A stretch of 64,000 nucleotides of DNA, taken from contig NZ_JBFAPA010000019.1 of the NCBI RefSeq assembly GCF_040675465.1, positions 186,001 to 250,000 on the forward strand, written 5' to 3'. Shown in pieces: positions 24,765 to 33,728 of this stretch. Origin of the DNA: Kibdelosporangium sp040675465 (GTDB taxonomy: Bacteria; Actinomycetota; Actinomycetes; Mycobacteriales; Pseudonocardiaceae). A program made the translations under genes and the position numbers. Position 1 is the first letter of the stretch. Each line of letters starts with the position of its first letter. Below the pieces are notes generated by a model, which was given only the letters and a program-made list of their open reading frames with translations, was not told the DNA's origin and did not search any database.

Positions 24765-25973
24765 TCAGCCGATGGAGACCACCCGCGCCCATGCGGGTGG
24801 GGTGTCCGGTTTGTAGTGGTGGTCTTCGGCTGGTTGGTGACGCCGGGGGAACAGGCCGATGACGGTCCGGCAGGGTGGTTTGCTTGGGGGCCAGGGGGTT
24901 TGGCCGTCGGTGAGGGCCACGATGACGTCGGGTGGATGGGTGGTGCGCAGGGCTTTGGCGAAGCCGGTGCGCAGGTCGGTGCCGCCACCGCCGATCAGGG
25001 CGATTCCCTCGGCACGGCACAGTTTGTCGACGGTGTGGGCGGCAGCGTCGCAGGACATCACCGAGACGAGGTCGCGCCGGCCGCCCACCGCGCAGGCGAT
25101 CGCGGCGATCTCCAGGATCGCGCTGCCCAGTTCGGCGTCGCTCACGGATCCGGAGGTGTCGACGATCACGCAGACGCTGGGCGGACGGCGCCGGAGGCTC
25201 GGCATGATGACGCCGGGCAGACCGGCCGACCGGCGCGAGGGGCGGCCGTAGGTGTAGTCCTCGCCCACGCCCGCGCTGGAGATCGCCGTACGGACCGCCG
25301 CGCCCAGCAGTTCCCGCCACGGCTGCGGTGGATGGAAGGCCTGCTCGGCCCAGCGCCGCCAGCCCTGCGGAACGTCCCCCGGAGCGGCGTTGATGCCCTC
25401 GGCGACCCGGAACCGGACGGCATCCCGTTCCTGCGCGGTGAGCCCGTGCGCGCCGTCGGGGCCCAGATCCCAGTCGCGGTCCAGCCCGTCGGCGCCGCTG
25501 CCGCAGTCCAGCCAGGCAAACCCGTTGGTGTACGGGCCAAGCCGGAACTGCAGCAGGTACTCCTCCATCAACTGCCCTTCCCGCAAGCGGAGCATCTCCG
25601 GGTGCGCGGCGTCCTCGGGCCGGACCAAGCCATCGCCGAACACATCGTCGTTGATCTCGAAGTCCGCGGCGATGTTCATCCGCAGCCGCTCCCCCGGCCC
25701 GGTCAGGTCGTGCTTCGCCGCGAACCGGTCGCCGCGCCCGTGATGATCACGCAGCAGGTGCGAGACCTCATGGACCCACACCCCGGCCAGCTCCTCCACC
25801 GGAGTGCGGTCCACGAACGCAGCCGAGACGTAGCAACGCCAATAGCGGTCCACAGCCATTGTCGGCACGTGCCTCGACTCTACAATGGACAATGCGAACA
25901 ACGCGGTCGCCAGGTACGGCCGGCACCGGGCCGCGTGCAACCGGGCGGCGAAAAGCTTCTCCTCGTCCATCAT
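24765..25973 (-). CDS. VWA-like protein with HExxH metallopeptidase-like domain (DUF2201 type)
   Basis: 402 aa from ATG 25973, which overlaps the MoxR stop by 4 nt (atga). The N-terminal part has a zinc-protease-like helix (VWVHEVSHLLRDHHGRGD); the C-terminal part is a von Willebrand A-like domain with a MIDAS-type strand (VCVIVDTSGSVSDAE) and a later VIVALTDGQTPW. This is the DUF2201 putative metallopeptidase/VWA architecture. With the MoxR ATPase it forms the common chaperone-like pair that remodels or inserts cofactors into a client complex; the client is unknown. Confidence 0.82.
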   Translation of the reverse strand: MMDEEKLFAARLHAARCRPYLATALFALSIVESRHVPTMAVDRYWRCYVSAAFVDRTPVEELAGVWVHEVSHLLRDHHGRGDRFAAKHDLTGPGERLRMNIAADFEINDDVFGDGLVRPEDAAHPEMLRLREGQLMEEYLLQFRLGPYTNGFAWLDCGSGADGLDRDWDLGPDGAHGLTAQERDAVRFRVAEGINAAPGDVPQGWRRWAEQAFHPPQPWRELLGAAVRTAISSAGVGEDYTYGRPSRRSAGLPGVIMPSLRRRPPSVCVIVDTSGSVSDAELGSAILEIAAIACAVGGRRDLVSVMSCDAAAHTVDKLCRAEGIALIGGGGTDLRTGFAKALRTTHPPDVIVALTDGQTPWPPSKPPCRTVIGLFPRRHQPAEDHHYKPDTPPAWARVVSIG

Positions 25974-27172
25974 CCGCGGGCACCCACCCGGTTCGCTCGC
26001 TGTGACAACGAAACCACGCCCGCCAGCCGTTCGATCGCCGCCGGAACCTGCCAGTCGTCGCGGCGCAACGCCGCGAGCGTCGACGCCGGTACGACCACCA
26101 GGTCTGGAGCGCCGGTCTCCAGCGCCTGAACCAGCAGTGCCCACGCGGCGTCCCAGCGGGACTGCTCGGGCCGCTTGCGCACGGCCTCCACCACGCCATC
26201 GAGCACCGTCTGGCGCAGGTCGCCGCGCTCGGGCAGGACGGCTGCGGCCGGATCCGCGAGCAGCACCTCGGGGTCCGGCAGATCCATCCGATCCAGGAAA
26301 GCCAGCAACTCCAGGCCCGGCCCGTCGCCCACCGCGCCCCGCACCAGCATCGACAGCACATCCCGGGAAGCGCCCGCGGCGGTGGCGAAAGCGATCAGCC
26401 GCAGCGCCATTTCCCAACTGCGGGGCGACGCCCATGGCCCGCCTCGGCGTACTTCGTTCTTTGGCAATTGATGCACAAGCGCCGGACGAACGGTGAGCAG
26501 CTCGCACACCGCCCGGCGAGCGAACGCCACGGCGTCCCGCAGCCGCTCCGGGTCCAGGTCTGGCAGCGCGGCCTTGGGCCACGTCCCACCCAGTCCGCGG
26601 ACCACGACCTCGTGGTCGTATGTCCACTGTAGATGGACGAACCGGTTGGCCAGTGGCGGGCTGAGCTCCCAGCCATCGGCCGCGGAGGACCGCGGATTGG
26701 CGGCGGCCACGATCCGGACACCCGGCGGAAGCCTCAACGCACCGACCCGACGTTCGAGCACAACACGTAGCAACGCGGCCTGGACGGCGGGCGGCGCGGT
26801 GGACAGTTCGTCCAGGAACAACAGTCCGTGACCGGTGCGGACCAGGCGTACGGCCCAATCCGGCGGAGCCATCGGAACTCCTTGCTCCGCGGGATCATCG
26901 CCGACCACCGGCAGACCGGAGAAGTCGGACGGCTCGTGCACGCTCGCGATCACCGTTGTCAGCGGCAGTTCGAGAGCGTCGGCAAGCTGGTTCAGCGCTG
27001 CGGTCTTGCCGATCCCCGGTTCGCCCCACAGCAGCACCGGCAGGTCGGCGGATACGGCCAGTGTCAAGGCTTCCAGCTGGTTGTCGGCACGTGGTTCGGT
27101 GTTCGTGTTGCGCAGCAGGGCAAGCAGGTCGGCGGCGATGTTCAGCGGCCGGGCATCCATGGCAGCAGGCAT
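25970..27172 (-). CDS. MoxR-type AAA+ ATPase
   Basis: About 400 aa. ATG 27172 has aaaggtg 6 nt upstream; a GTG at 27181 and an ATG at 27160 are alternatives. Walker A is LLWGEPGIGKTAALNQLA, Walker B GLLFLDELSTAPP, sensor 1 VAAANPRSS, and the arginine-finger region is PLANRF. This is the MoxR branch of AAA+ proteins. It is coupled to the VWA gene by a 4-nt overlap and lies 46 bp downstream of the unknown third gene, so all three form one operon. Confidence 0.88.
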   Translation of the reverse strand: MPAAMDARPLNIAADLLALLRNTNTEPRADNQLEALTLAVSADLPVLLWGEPGIGKTAALNQLADALELPLTTVIASVHEPSDFSGLPVVGDDPAEQGVPMAPPDWAVRLVRTGHGLLFLDELSTAPPAVQAALLRVVLERRVGALRLPPGVRIVAAANPRSSAADGWELSPPLANRFVHLQWTYDHEVVVRGLGGTWPKAALPDLDPERLRDAVAFARRAVCELLTVRPALVHQLPKNEVRRGGPWASPRSWEMALRLIAFATAAGASRDVLSMLVRGAVGDGPGLELLAFLDRMDLPDPEVLLADPAAAVLPERGDLRQTVLDGVVEAVRKRPEQSRWDAAWALLVQALETGAPDLVVVPASTLAALRRDDWQVPAAIERLAGVVSLSQRANRVGARG

Positions 27173-27218
27173 GTTGATCACCTTTGGTCAGGTCGGGGCC
27201 GTGCGACGGCCAGGCGAG

Positions 27219-28496
27219 TCAGATACGGGTGGCGTGGCGCGGATGGGCGCGGGAGTCCGGGCGGCGTTTGTCCCGAGTGGACGGAGGAGGGCTGTAGCCG
27301 CCGATTCCGGCGCGGTACATGCCGTGAGACACCTTGCGGCGCAACGCTGTCTCCAACTCGTCACGCAATGCGCCGCTGCGCAGCAGCGCGTCCGCGCCGA
27401 GCAGCCGTTCGACCACGGCGAGGGCACCGGCGGTGTCGCCGTGATCCAGCCGAGCGCGAACGTCCGCAAGGTTCTCCGGAGCCCGATGTGCCGTGTCGAT
27501 CGCTTGCAGGCACGGCGGTCCGGTACCGCCCAACGCGATGAGCAGCTCCTCGCGGCGGATCTCGTCGGCGTCGTGGTCCAGCGGGACGAGCACCCCGTTC
27601 ACCACGCCGATCCGGTGCATGGCGCCACGACACTCCACGAGGCGTTCCTCTGCGCTGCCTGGACTTCGTGCCACACCAGCCGGTCGATGGCCGGGGCAGA
27701 GCGCCGCCGCGACAAGCGGGTGCAGCCGATCGGCGTCGATCAGCCCTGCGCGCAGCAGCTCCACATCAGGAAGCAACCACGTCGCCGCGTCCGGCAGTAG
27801 CGGCCGCCCTCTCGCGGGAGCCACCGTGATCTTCCGCGTGTCCACATCCAGCATCAGCCGGCGCCGGGAACTGAGCCGTACGGCGACGGTGCTGCCCGCG
27901 CACCCGTCCGCCTGCAGCAACAGCGCCGCCTCGGCCATCCACCGATGCGTGGCGCAGCCCGGGATCTCAACGGCCGAGGGCCCTTCCCTGGCCCGTTCCG
28001 CCAGCTCACCGGCCCTGGGCGCGTCCCACAAGTGGCGGTGCAGATCGAGGCGGAACCGGCGGTCGGGATGGGGCCGGGACTGGGACGGTTCCCACAGCGC
28101 GAGGCTGATCCGCTGGCCCGCGTCTGCCCACACCGGAGGTGTCCGCGCCACGAGGTGTATCGCCTCTTTGTCAGCCCGGTATCGAGCCAGGGACACGGTG
28201 AGGTCCGGACGCAGCAGGCCATCCGGCGCGATCCGCGGAAAATGCCAGCGCAGCAGGTCAGGAGCCAGCTGGCGCAGATCGGCGCGGACCCGCGCGGCGA
28301 ACTCGCGGCCATGGGCGCGACCCACGGCCCGCAGGTCCAGGTCCACGTCGAAGTGCGCGGCGGCGCAAGCGCCAGCCCAGTCCCCGGCCATCCGGCGGGC
28401 TGTCGCTGACTCGATCATCGTCGGCGGCACGGCGAACTCGCGCACGCGCGACCAGAAACGAAGGCGAAAGGTCTCATTCGCGGTCAAAGGGTGCAT
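27219..28496 (-). CDS. Unknown partner of the MoxR-VWA pair, 425 aa
   Basis: ATG 28496 (a GTG at 28502 is possible); aaaggtga lies just upstream. The protein is Arg- and Leu-rich, with RMAGDWAGACAAAHFDVDLD near residue 40, DLHRHLWDAPRAGELAERA in the middle and a basic C-terminal tail. There is no signal peptide, membrane helix or catalytic motif that I recognise. It is the first gene of the operon. Large unrecognised proteins of this size recur beside MoxR-VWA pairs in actinomycetes, so it may be the client or scaffold (inference). Confidence 0.65.
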   Translation of the reverse strand: MHPLTANETFRLRFWSRVREFAVPPTMIESATARRMAGDWAGACAAAHFDVDLDLRAVGRAHGREFAARVRADLRQLAPDLLRWHFPRIAPDGLLRPDLTVSLARYRADKEAIHLVARTPPVWADAGQRISLALWEPSQSRPHPDRRFRLDLHRHLWDAPRAGELAERAREGPSAVEIPGCATHRWMAEAALLLQADGCAGSTVAVRLSSRRRLMLDVDTRKITVAPARGRPLLPDAATWLLPDVELLRAGLIDADRLHPLVAAALCPGHRPAGVARSPGSAEERLVECRGAMHRIGVVNGVLVPLDHDADEIRREELLIALGGTGPPCLQAIDTAHRAPENLADVRARLDHGDTAGALAVVERLLGADALLRSGALRDELETALRRKVSHGMYRAGIGGYSPPPSTRDKRRPDSRAHPRHATRI

Positions 28497-28580
28497 CAGC
28501 ACTCACCTTTGGCGAACGAAACCCCCGATCCACACGAGTAGGTATCCATCACGGCCACCTTAGCATGATCGCCCACCCCA

Positions 28581-28735
28581 CCCCCGTGTCCCACATTCAC
28601 CGCCCCCGTGTCCCCCGTTGACGGACCCCGAGTTCCCCGTCGGCCGACCCCGAGTTCCCCCACTCGCTTGGGGCAGTGTGGAACTCGGGGTGCTCGAACG
28701 TGGGACACGGGGGCGGTGAACGTGGGACACGCGAG
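28581..28735. repeat. ~150-bp nested palindrome (REP-like element)
   Basis: Outer arms 28585-28614 and 28702-28731 are inverted copies matching at 29 of 30 positions (core cgtgtcccac / gtgggacacg). Inside, accccgagttcc occurs twice (28625 and 28647) and its complement ggaactcggggt once (28680-28691), with a cccc...gggg centre. The element lies between the stop of the LLM gene and the start of the MoxR operon, both on the minus strand. It may terminate the first and insulate the second. It codes for nothing I can see. Confidence 0.7.
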
Positions 28736-28742
28736 TTTGGGG

Positions 28743-29723
28743 TCAGGTTGGGTGGGTGGTGGTGGCGAGGCGGGATTGGGCGAGGAGTCGGAGGGTGGTG
28801 GCGCGGGCGGGGCCGGTGCGGTTGTAGGGGACGAGCATGATCTCGTCGGCGGTGAGGCTGTCGGCGAGGTGGTGGATCGCTGTGAGGGTGGTGGTGGGGT
28901 CGCCGTGGATGAGGTGGGAGTCGGCGAGGGCCTGGGCGGCGAGGTAGCGCTGGCGGGGTTCGGTGGCGGTGGGGTCGTGCCGCTGGATTTCGGCGAGGGC
29001 GATGGCCATGGCTTGGCGTGCGGCCAGTTCGTCGGTCTCCGCGCACAGGATGTTGGCCGAGGCGATCAGGTAGGGGTGTTCACCCCGGAACTCCCTGCGG
29101 TACACGTCGATCGCGGCCGGGCGGGCCTTGCCGCGGCCGAGATGGTGGCCGTAGACGAACGGCAGCCCACGCTCCGCGGCGATGCGAGCACCGTTCTCGC
29201 TGGCACCCAACACGAACAAGCCGGGCGGGGTCGGGATCCTGGGCGACATCTCAAGAGTCTCGAACCGGTGTCCAGCAGGCCAGGAGTGGTGCAGGAACCC
29301 GATCACCTCGTCAATGAGATGCGGGAACTCAGCCATCGCCTGAGGATGACGGTGCAGCGCCCGATGCAGCACGCTGCTCGCCGTATTGCCGCCCGCAGAC
29401 CTACCCACGCCGAGGTCCACCCGACCGTCGTGCAACGCCTGCAAGGTCGTGAACTGCTCGGCAACAACGAGCGGCGAGTGGTTGGGCAGCATGACCCCGC
29501 CGGACCCGATCCGCAAAGTCCTTGTGCGGCCAGCGATGTAGGCCAACAACACCGCCGGGGAACTGCCCGCGGTGTTGGGCGCCGCATGGTGCTCGGCCAC
29601 CCAGAACCGGTGGTAGCCGTACTCCTCCGCCGTCCGCGCCACCGCCACGACGTCACGCAGCGCCTGCGAAGCCGAGCCGTCCGGGCCGATCACCGCGAGG
29701 TCCAGCACCGACAGTTCCAGCAT
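28743..29723 (-). CDS. LLM-class (luciferase-like) flavin-dependent oxidoreductase
   Basis: 326 aa from ATG 29723, overlapping the MFS stop by one base (tgatg). Family marks are RFWVAEHHAAPNTAGSSPAV, LRIGSGGVMLPNHSPLVVAE and RVDLGVGRSAGGN; it is closest to the MsnO8-like group of FMN/F420-dependent oxidoreductases. The open frame continues upstream to 30365, but only as the antisense-like shadow of the MFS gene. It is the last gene of the lanthipeptide operon, where an oxidative tailoring role is plausible; such an enzyme is not a standard partner of class III synthetases. Confidence 0.85.
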   Translation of the reverse strand: MLELSVLDLAVIGPDGSASQALRDVVAVARTAEEYGYHRFWVAEHHAAPNTAGSSPAVLLAYIAGRTRTLRIGSGGVMLPNHSPLVVAEQFTTLQALHDGRVDLGVGRSAGGNTASSVLHRALHRHPQAMAEFPHLIDEVIGFLHHSWPAGHRFETLEMSPRIPTPPGLFVLGASENGARIAAERGLPFVYGHHLGRGKARPAAIDVYRREFRGEHPYLIASANILCAETDELAARQAMAIALAEIQRHDPTATEPRQRYLAAQALADSHLIHGDPTTTLTAIHHLADSLTADEIMLVPYNRTGPARATTLRLLAQSRLATTTHPT

Positions 29724-30928
29724 CACGGTCTCCCTTCGTGAATCGGCAGCGTGGCCGCGAGCACGGCCAGGGCGCCGAGGGCGATCGCGAACACCCCCGC
29801 GGTCGCGCCGAACGTCAGCTGAGTCAGCAACAGGCCCGCTGCCAACGGCCCCAACGGTTGCAGGATCTGCGCGACGAACCCGCCCGCGGCGGTCACCCGG
29901 CCGTAGATCTCCTCCGGTACGACCTTGGCCATCATCGTCATGATCACCGCGCCGATCACCGGAGTGAGCAAGCACATCGCCGAAAACGCGGCCACGAAAG
30001 GGATCACGCCGCCACCGGACCATGCCACGACGAGCAACGCGGAGCTGATCACCGGTCCGGCCGCGAGCAACACCCGCAACGACAGCCACCGGGTCGCATA
30101 CGGTACGAGCAGCGACCCGACCAGCCCCGCCACCGCGGCCGAGCTCATCGCCACCCCCACCGCGGCCGGTTCGCTGGCCACACCGAGGATCAACGCGTAG
30201 CTCAGCGCCGAGAACGTGAAGTTCAGCAACGCGAACAACACCGAGGACATGCGCAGGAAACGGTCCTTGACCAGGTACCGCCACCCAGCGAGAACCTGAG
30301 GCAGAAACCGCTCGCGCGCAGCAACAACAGCCGGAGCCGGAGACCGGGACAACATCGCCACACACAAAGCGGACAACCCGAAGGTGACCGCGTCGACCGC
30401 GAAAGGAACCGACGGCGACAAGGCGAGCAGGAACCCGGCCGCCGCCGGAGCCGCGATACTCGACGCGTACATCCGCGCCTGGTTGACCGACACCGCGTGC
30501 CCGAGCTGGTCGACCGGCACGATCCGACGGACCACCTTGTTCTGGCTCGGCCGGAACACCTCCAGCGCGACCCCGGACACGATCACCGTGCCGATCGCGA
30601 GCGTCAACGGCAGTGACCCCGCGGCCACAACGAAAGCCACCACAGCGGCCGCGACCAGCCTGGCGATATCACAAGCCAGCATGAGACCACGCTGGTCGTA
30701 GCGATCCGCCAGGTAGCCCGCGGGCACTCGCGCCACCAGCCCCACCACCAGGACCACCGTGCCGACCAGTCCCGCGGCAGACGGTTCGTACCCGGCCGCG
30801 AACAACACGAGAGGCAAGGCCAGGCCCGTCATCGCCGAACCGAAGTCCGACAACGCCTGCCCGATCCACAGCAACCGGAACTCCCGGTTGCGGCGCAGCG
30901 GAACCGTCTGCTCGGCGGTCTGGGTCAT
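29723..30928 (-). CDS. MFS transporter, probable peptide exporter
   Basis: 401 aa with about 12 predicted membrane helices (for example LAVLAATLPIH near the end and AGLVGTVVLVVGLVARVPAG near residue 55). The N-terminus FRLLWIGQALSDFGSAMTGL and the motif GYLADRYDQRG (loop 2-3) are typical of MFS_3/EntS-like drug exporters. ATG 30928 overlaps the LanKC stop by 4 nt (atga). The position in the operon suggests export of the lanthipeptide or immunity; class III clusters more often use ABC exporters. Confidence 0.87.
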   Translation of the reverse strand: MTQTAEQTVPLRRNREFRLLWIGQALSDFGSAMTGLALPLVLFAAGYEPSAAGLVGTVVLVVGLVARVPAGYLADRYDQRGLMLACDIARLVAAAVVAFVVAAGSLPLTLAIGTVIVSGVALEVFRPSQNKVVRRIVPVDQLGHAVSVNQARMYASSIAAPAAAGFLLALSPSVPFAVDAVTFGLSALCVAMLSRSPAPAVVAARERFLPQVLAGWRYLVKDRFLRMSSVLFALLNFTFSALSYALILGVASEPAAVGVAMSSAAVAGLVGSLLVPYATRWLSLRVLLAAGPVISSALLVVAWSGGGVIPFVAAFSAMCLLTPVIGAVIMTMMAKVVPEEIYGRVTAAGGFVAQILQPLGPLAAGLLLTQLTFGATAGVFAIALGALAVLAATLPIHEGRP

Positions 30929-33639
30929 CGGTTGTCCGGCAGCAGATCGTCGAGGACGAAGTTCAGGTTCGTGCGGGCGCCCGGTGCGGTGCGCCGGAAC
31001 CGGTCGAGGAACAGGGCGACACCGGCCGACCCGGTGGCGAGGTCCCCGCTCTCCCGCAACGTCTGTTCACCCGGGAAGACCAGGCCTTCGGGGCGTTCGG
31101 TGACGTTGCACAGCACCGTGGCGGCCATCCGTTCCGCCTCACCCAGCAGCTCCTCGTCGCCGAGGAACTCGTACGCGTCCAGCAGGGCATTGCCGATCCC
31201 GCTGGCGCCATGGAAAAGCTGTGGGAAGACAACGTACTTGCGGCGCACGTCCGGCAGCAGCTGGTCGATCCGGTCCCGCAGGTCGCCGGTGACCTGGTGG
31301 TAGCGCAGGGCCGTGGTCAGGATGCCCGCCGTGCCTTCGTCCCAGTAGTGCCGAAGAACCTCGGTCGGACTGTCCTCTGTGGCCATTACCGCCGGGAACG
31401 TGAGCAGGCCACTGCGGGTGTACTCGCCACAGGAAAGGTCGAACTCCAGCGCGGCACGGCCCAGTTCCAGAACAGCTGGATCCCCTGTCACAGCATGCGA
31501 AGCGAGCAGGAACATGGCCACCCCGGCAGCGCCATACCCGTAGCCGACCGGAACAGACCCGTCTGTGCTCGGCCAGTGCGCGCGATCGCCCTCTCGGACA
31601 GCGGTCTCGGCGAGGTGAGCGCCGATTTCGGTTGCCCGGTCGAGGAACTCGGGAAGCCCGGTGTCCTTCCACAGGCGCAGACAGGCCATGCCGTGCCCAG
31701 CGGCACCCGTCAGCACACCCGGATCGGCGAACAGCAACGGATGCCCCGCACTCCCCCGCAGCGTCGCGACGGCGAGATCCTGATGGCCCAAAATGGACTG
31801 TGCCCAAGCCACCCCGGCGGTGCCGTAGTAGAGACCGGGCGGCATGTCGGTGTGCGCGAGGGATCGCTGCAGCGCCCAGGCAAGCAGCGAACCTGGCACC
31901 TCGCCGCGGATGACGTGCAGCCCGTAGAGAGTGCCGTAAGCGCCGTGTGCCAACGAAAGCGGGTTCGTCTCGAACACCAGCAGATCCGCCGGGAACAGCG
32001 TGTCGTCGCGTCGAGGGTCCGCGGTGCCGATCAGGTAGTCCGCCACGCCGTCGAGGGTCGTCTCGATTCGCTTGTGCAGCCGTTGGCTCACCGCCGGATC
32101 CGGCATCATCGGCCCGGCCAGCGGCGGCGGGACGGACCACGCGCTGTGGAAGTCCAGGCTCTCCAGGCGTTCCCGCAGCCGCGCCGGGTCGGGCAGCGAC
32201 GCGTTCTCGTCGTACAGGTCCTCGATCAGCGACACCAGCCCGGCCGGCAGGCCGAGGTCGGCGGACACCTCGGCGAACAGCTGCCGGGGGATGTGCTGGC
32301 CGACGACGTCGGCCTGGTGGCACATCAACACGCAGGACAGGATCACGCCGCCGAGCGCGTAGTAGTCGGTTCGGCGGTCGCCGCGGCGGCTGAGGAGCGC
32401 CCGCCGGGTCACCATGCCCGGCGTGCTCAGCCCGGCGCCGTCGTCGACACCCTCGTGGAACGCGGATTCGAGATCGATGATCCGGATGTCATCGTCGGGA
32501 GTCACGATAATGTTGGTCGGCGACAGGTCGCCGAGCACGATCCCGCGCTCGTGGCAGACCGCGATCGCCTCGGCGATCCGCACCCACAGCCGCTGGAACC
32601 GGGAGTAGTAGTCGGCGAGCCGGGCCGGGGTGGGGTCCAGGCCGTAGACCGGGTTCTCGGTGATGCTCAGCCGGCCGATCGGGGTGCCCTCGATGTACTC
32701 CTCGACGAGGAACGAGTGCTCCCACTGGCTGAAGAACGAGACCGGCCGGACGAACAGGCCGGTGTCGGCGAGCTCGGTCAGCAGGTCGTACTCGTGGCGC
32801 AACAGCTTGACGGCGTCCATTCTGGACGGTCCGACCTCGACGCCGGGGCGCGCCTCACGGAGCACCACGTCCGCGCCGGTCTCGTTGTCGATGCCGCGGT
32901 AGATCCCGCCGCGGTTGCTCATCAGCAGCGCGCTGTCCACCACGAACCGCCCGCCGGCCAGTGCCGTCTCTGTTTCCGGTTCGGCCGTCTCCGGCGTCTC
33001 ACGTCCGAACGGGTCCACGGCCCAGTCCGGGACCGACCAGTAGGGATTGCGCATGTCCGGTACCTGCGAACCGTCCGGGGTGTTGATCAGCAGTTCGCGG
33101 ACACCGCTGGACCGGAGCCGGAAGATGGTCCGGAAACCGCCGTACCGGTAGTACACGACTCGCGATCCGGGATAACGACGGTCAGACAACAGGTATGGGC
33201 CGTCAAACTCGCTCAGCGCATCGGTCAACGCCTTTCCGACGGCGTGGAACTCGTCGTCGCCCACCGGGTACACGGTGATGAACTTGCCGCTCGACCCCCG
33301 GGAGTAGGACTTCCCGTTCGCCTCGCCGACCGCGGCCGGGTCCATCAGGAACTTGAACCGGACACCCGCGTCGCGCAGGACCGGCAGCGCCGCCCGCAGG
33401 ATCCGCGCCGCGCTCCACGAATTGGCCGACACGTGCAGTTTCCAGCCCTGGTCCGGCATCGGCGTGTCCGGCGGCTCGGCGATCATCCAGTAGCCCCGCC
33501 GCCACAACCGCCAGGTCGCTGGCATCGCCACGCGGTACTCCGCGAGCAGGTCGCCGCCCGGCGCGCGCTGGGTGAAGCCCTCGAACCACCGTGGATGGTG
33601 CGTCATGTAGGACAGCACCGTCTCCCATTCGACCTGCAT
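30925..33639 (-). CDS. Class III lanthipeptide synthetase LanKC
   Basis: 904 aa from ATG 33639, which has gggag 8 nt upstream. Domain order: N-terminal lyase-like region (~1-210; SYSRGSSGKFITVYP), kinase-like domain (~250-510; VLGDLSPTNIIV catalytic loop, IRIIDLES metal-binding Asp), and C-terminal LanC-like cyclase (~560-900; YYGTAGVAWAQ, GAAGHGMACLRLW, LFHGASGIGN). The cyclase lacks the zinc Cys (LFHG where LanC has CHG), the mark of class III rather than class IV. The usual beta-3 Lys of the kinase appears as Arg (VVLREARPG). The enzyme phosphorylates Ser/Thr of the precursor at 33729-33914, eliminates phosphate and forms lanthionine or labionin. Confidence 0.92.
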   Translation of the reverse strand: MQVEWETVLSYMTHHPRWFEGFTQRAPGGDLLAEYRVAMPATWRLWRRGYWMIAEPPDTPMPDQGWKLHVSANSWSAARILRAALPVLRDAGVRFKFLMDPAAVGEANGKSYSRGSSGKFITVYPVGDDEFHAVGKALTDALSEFDGPYLLSDRRYPGSRVVYYRYGGFRTIFRLRSSGVRELLINTPDGSQVPDMRNPYWSVPDWAVDPFGRETPETAEPETETALAGGRFVVDSALLMSNRGGIYRGIDNETGADVVLREARPGVEVGPSRMDAVKLLRHEYDLLTELADTGLFVRPVSFFSQWEHSFLVEEYIEGTPIGRLSITENPVYGLDPTPARLADYYSRFQRLWVRIAEAIAVCHERGIVLGDLSPTNIIVTPDDDIRIIDLESAFHEGVDDGAGLSTPGMVTRRALLSRRGDRRTDYYALGGVILSCVLMCHQADVVGQHIPRQLFAEVSADLGLPAGLVSLIEDLYDENASLPDPARLRERLESLDFHSAWSVPPPLAGPMMPDPAVSQRLHKRIETTLDGVADYLIGTADPRRDDTLFPADLLVFETNPLSLAHGAYGTLYGLHVIRGEVPGSLLAWALQRSLAHTDMPPGLYYGTAGVAWAQSILGHQDLAVATLRGSAGHPLLFADPGVLTGAAGHGMACLRLWKDTGLPEFLDRATEIGAHLAETAVREGDRAHWPSTDGSVPVGYGYGAAGVAMFLLASHAVTGDPAVLELGRAALEFDLSCGEYTRSGLLTFPAVMATEDSPTEVLRHYWDEGTAGILTTALRYHQVTGDLRDRIDQLLPDVRRKYVVFPQLFHGASGIGNALLDAYEFLGDEELLGEAERMAATVLCNVTERPEGLVFPGEQTLRESGDLATGSAGVALFLDRFRRTAPGARTNLNFVLDDLLPDNR

Positions 33640-33682
33640 GCTGTTCACTCCCGTCCAGTCATGGTTGCGGTGCGGTCCGGAT

Positions 33683-33717
33683 GTGGCCTGGGGGGCCGGA
33701 TGGCGCCCCCAGGCCAC
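33683..33717 (-). terminator. Attenuating hairpin between precursor and synthetase genes
   Basis: Perfect 12-bp stem (gtggcctggggg / cccccaggccac) with an 11-nt loop, 12 nt after the precursor stop and before the LanKC start. Such partial terminators typically let the precursor be made in excess over the enzyme. Confidence 0.75.
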
Positions 33718-33728
33718 GGGTCACCGGC

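Noticed and set aside
25974..26858. N-terminal extension of the VWA protein to 697 aa
   Set aside because: It lies inside the MoxR gene in another frame; the atga overlap at 25970-25973 marks the real start.
29724..30365. N-terminal extension of the LLM oxidoreductase to 540 aa
   Set aside because: The extra part overlaps the MFS gene in another frame and has shadow-like composition; the ATG at 29723 fits the family start and the coupling overlap.
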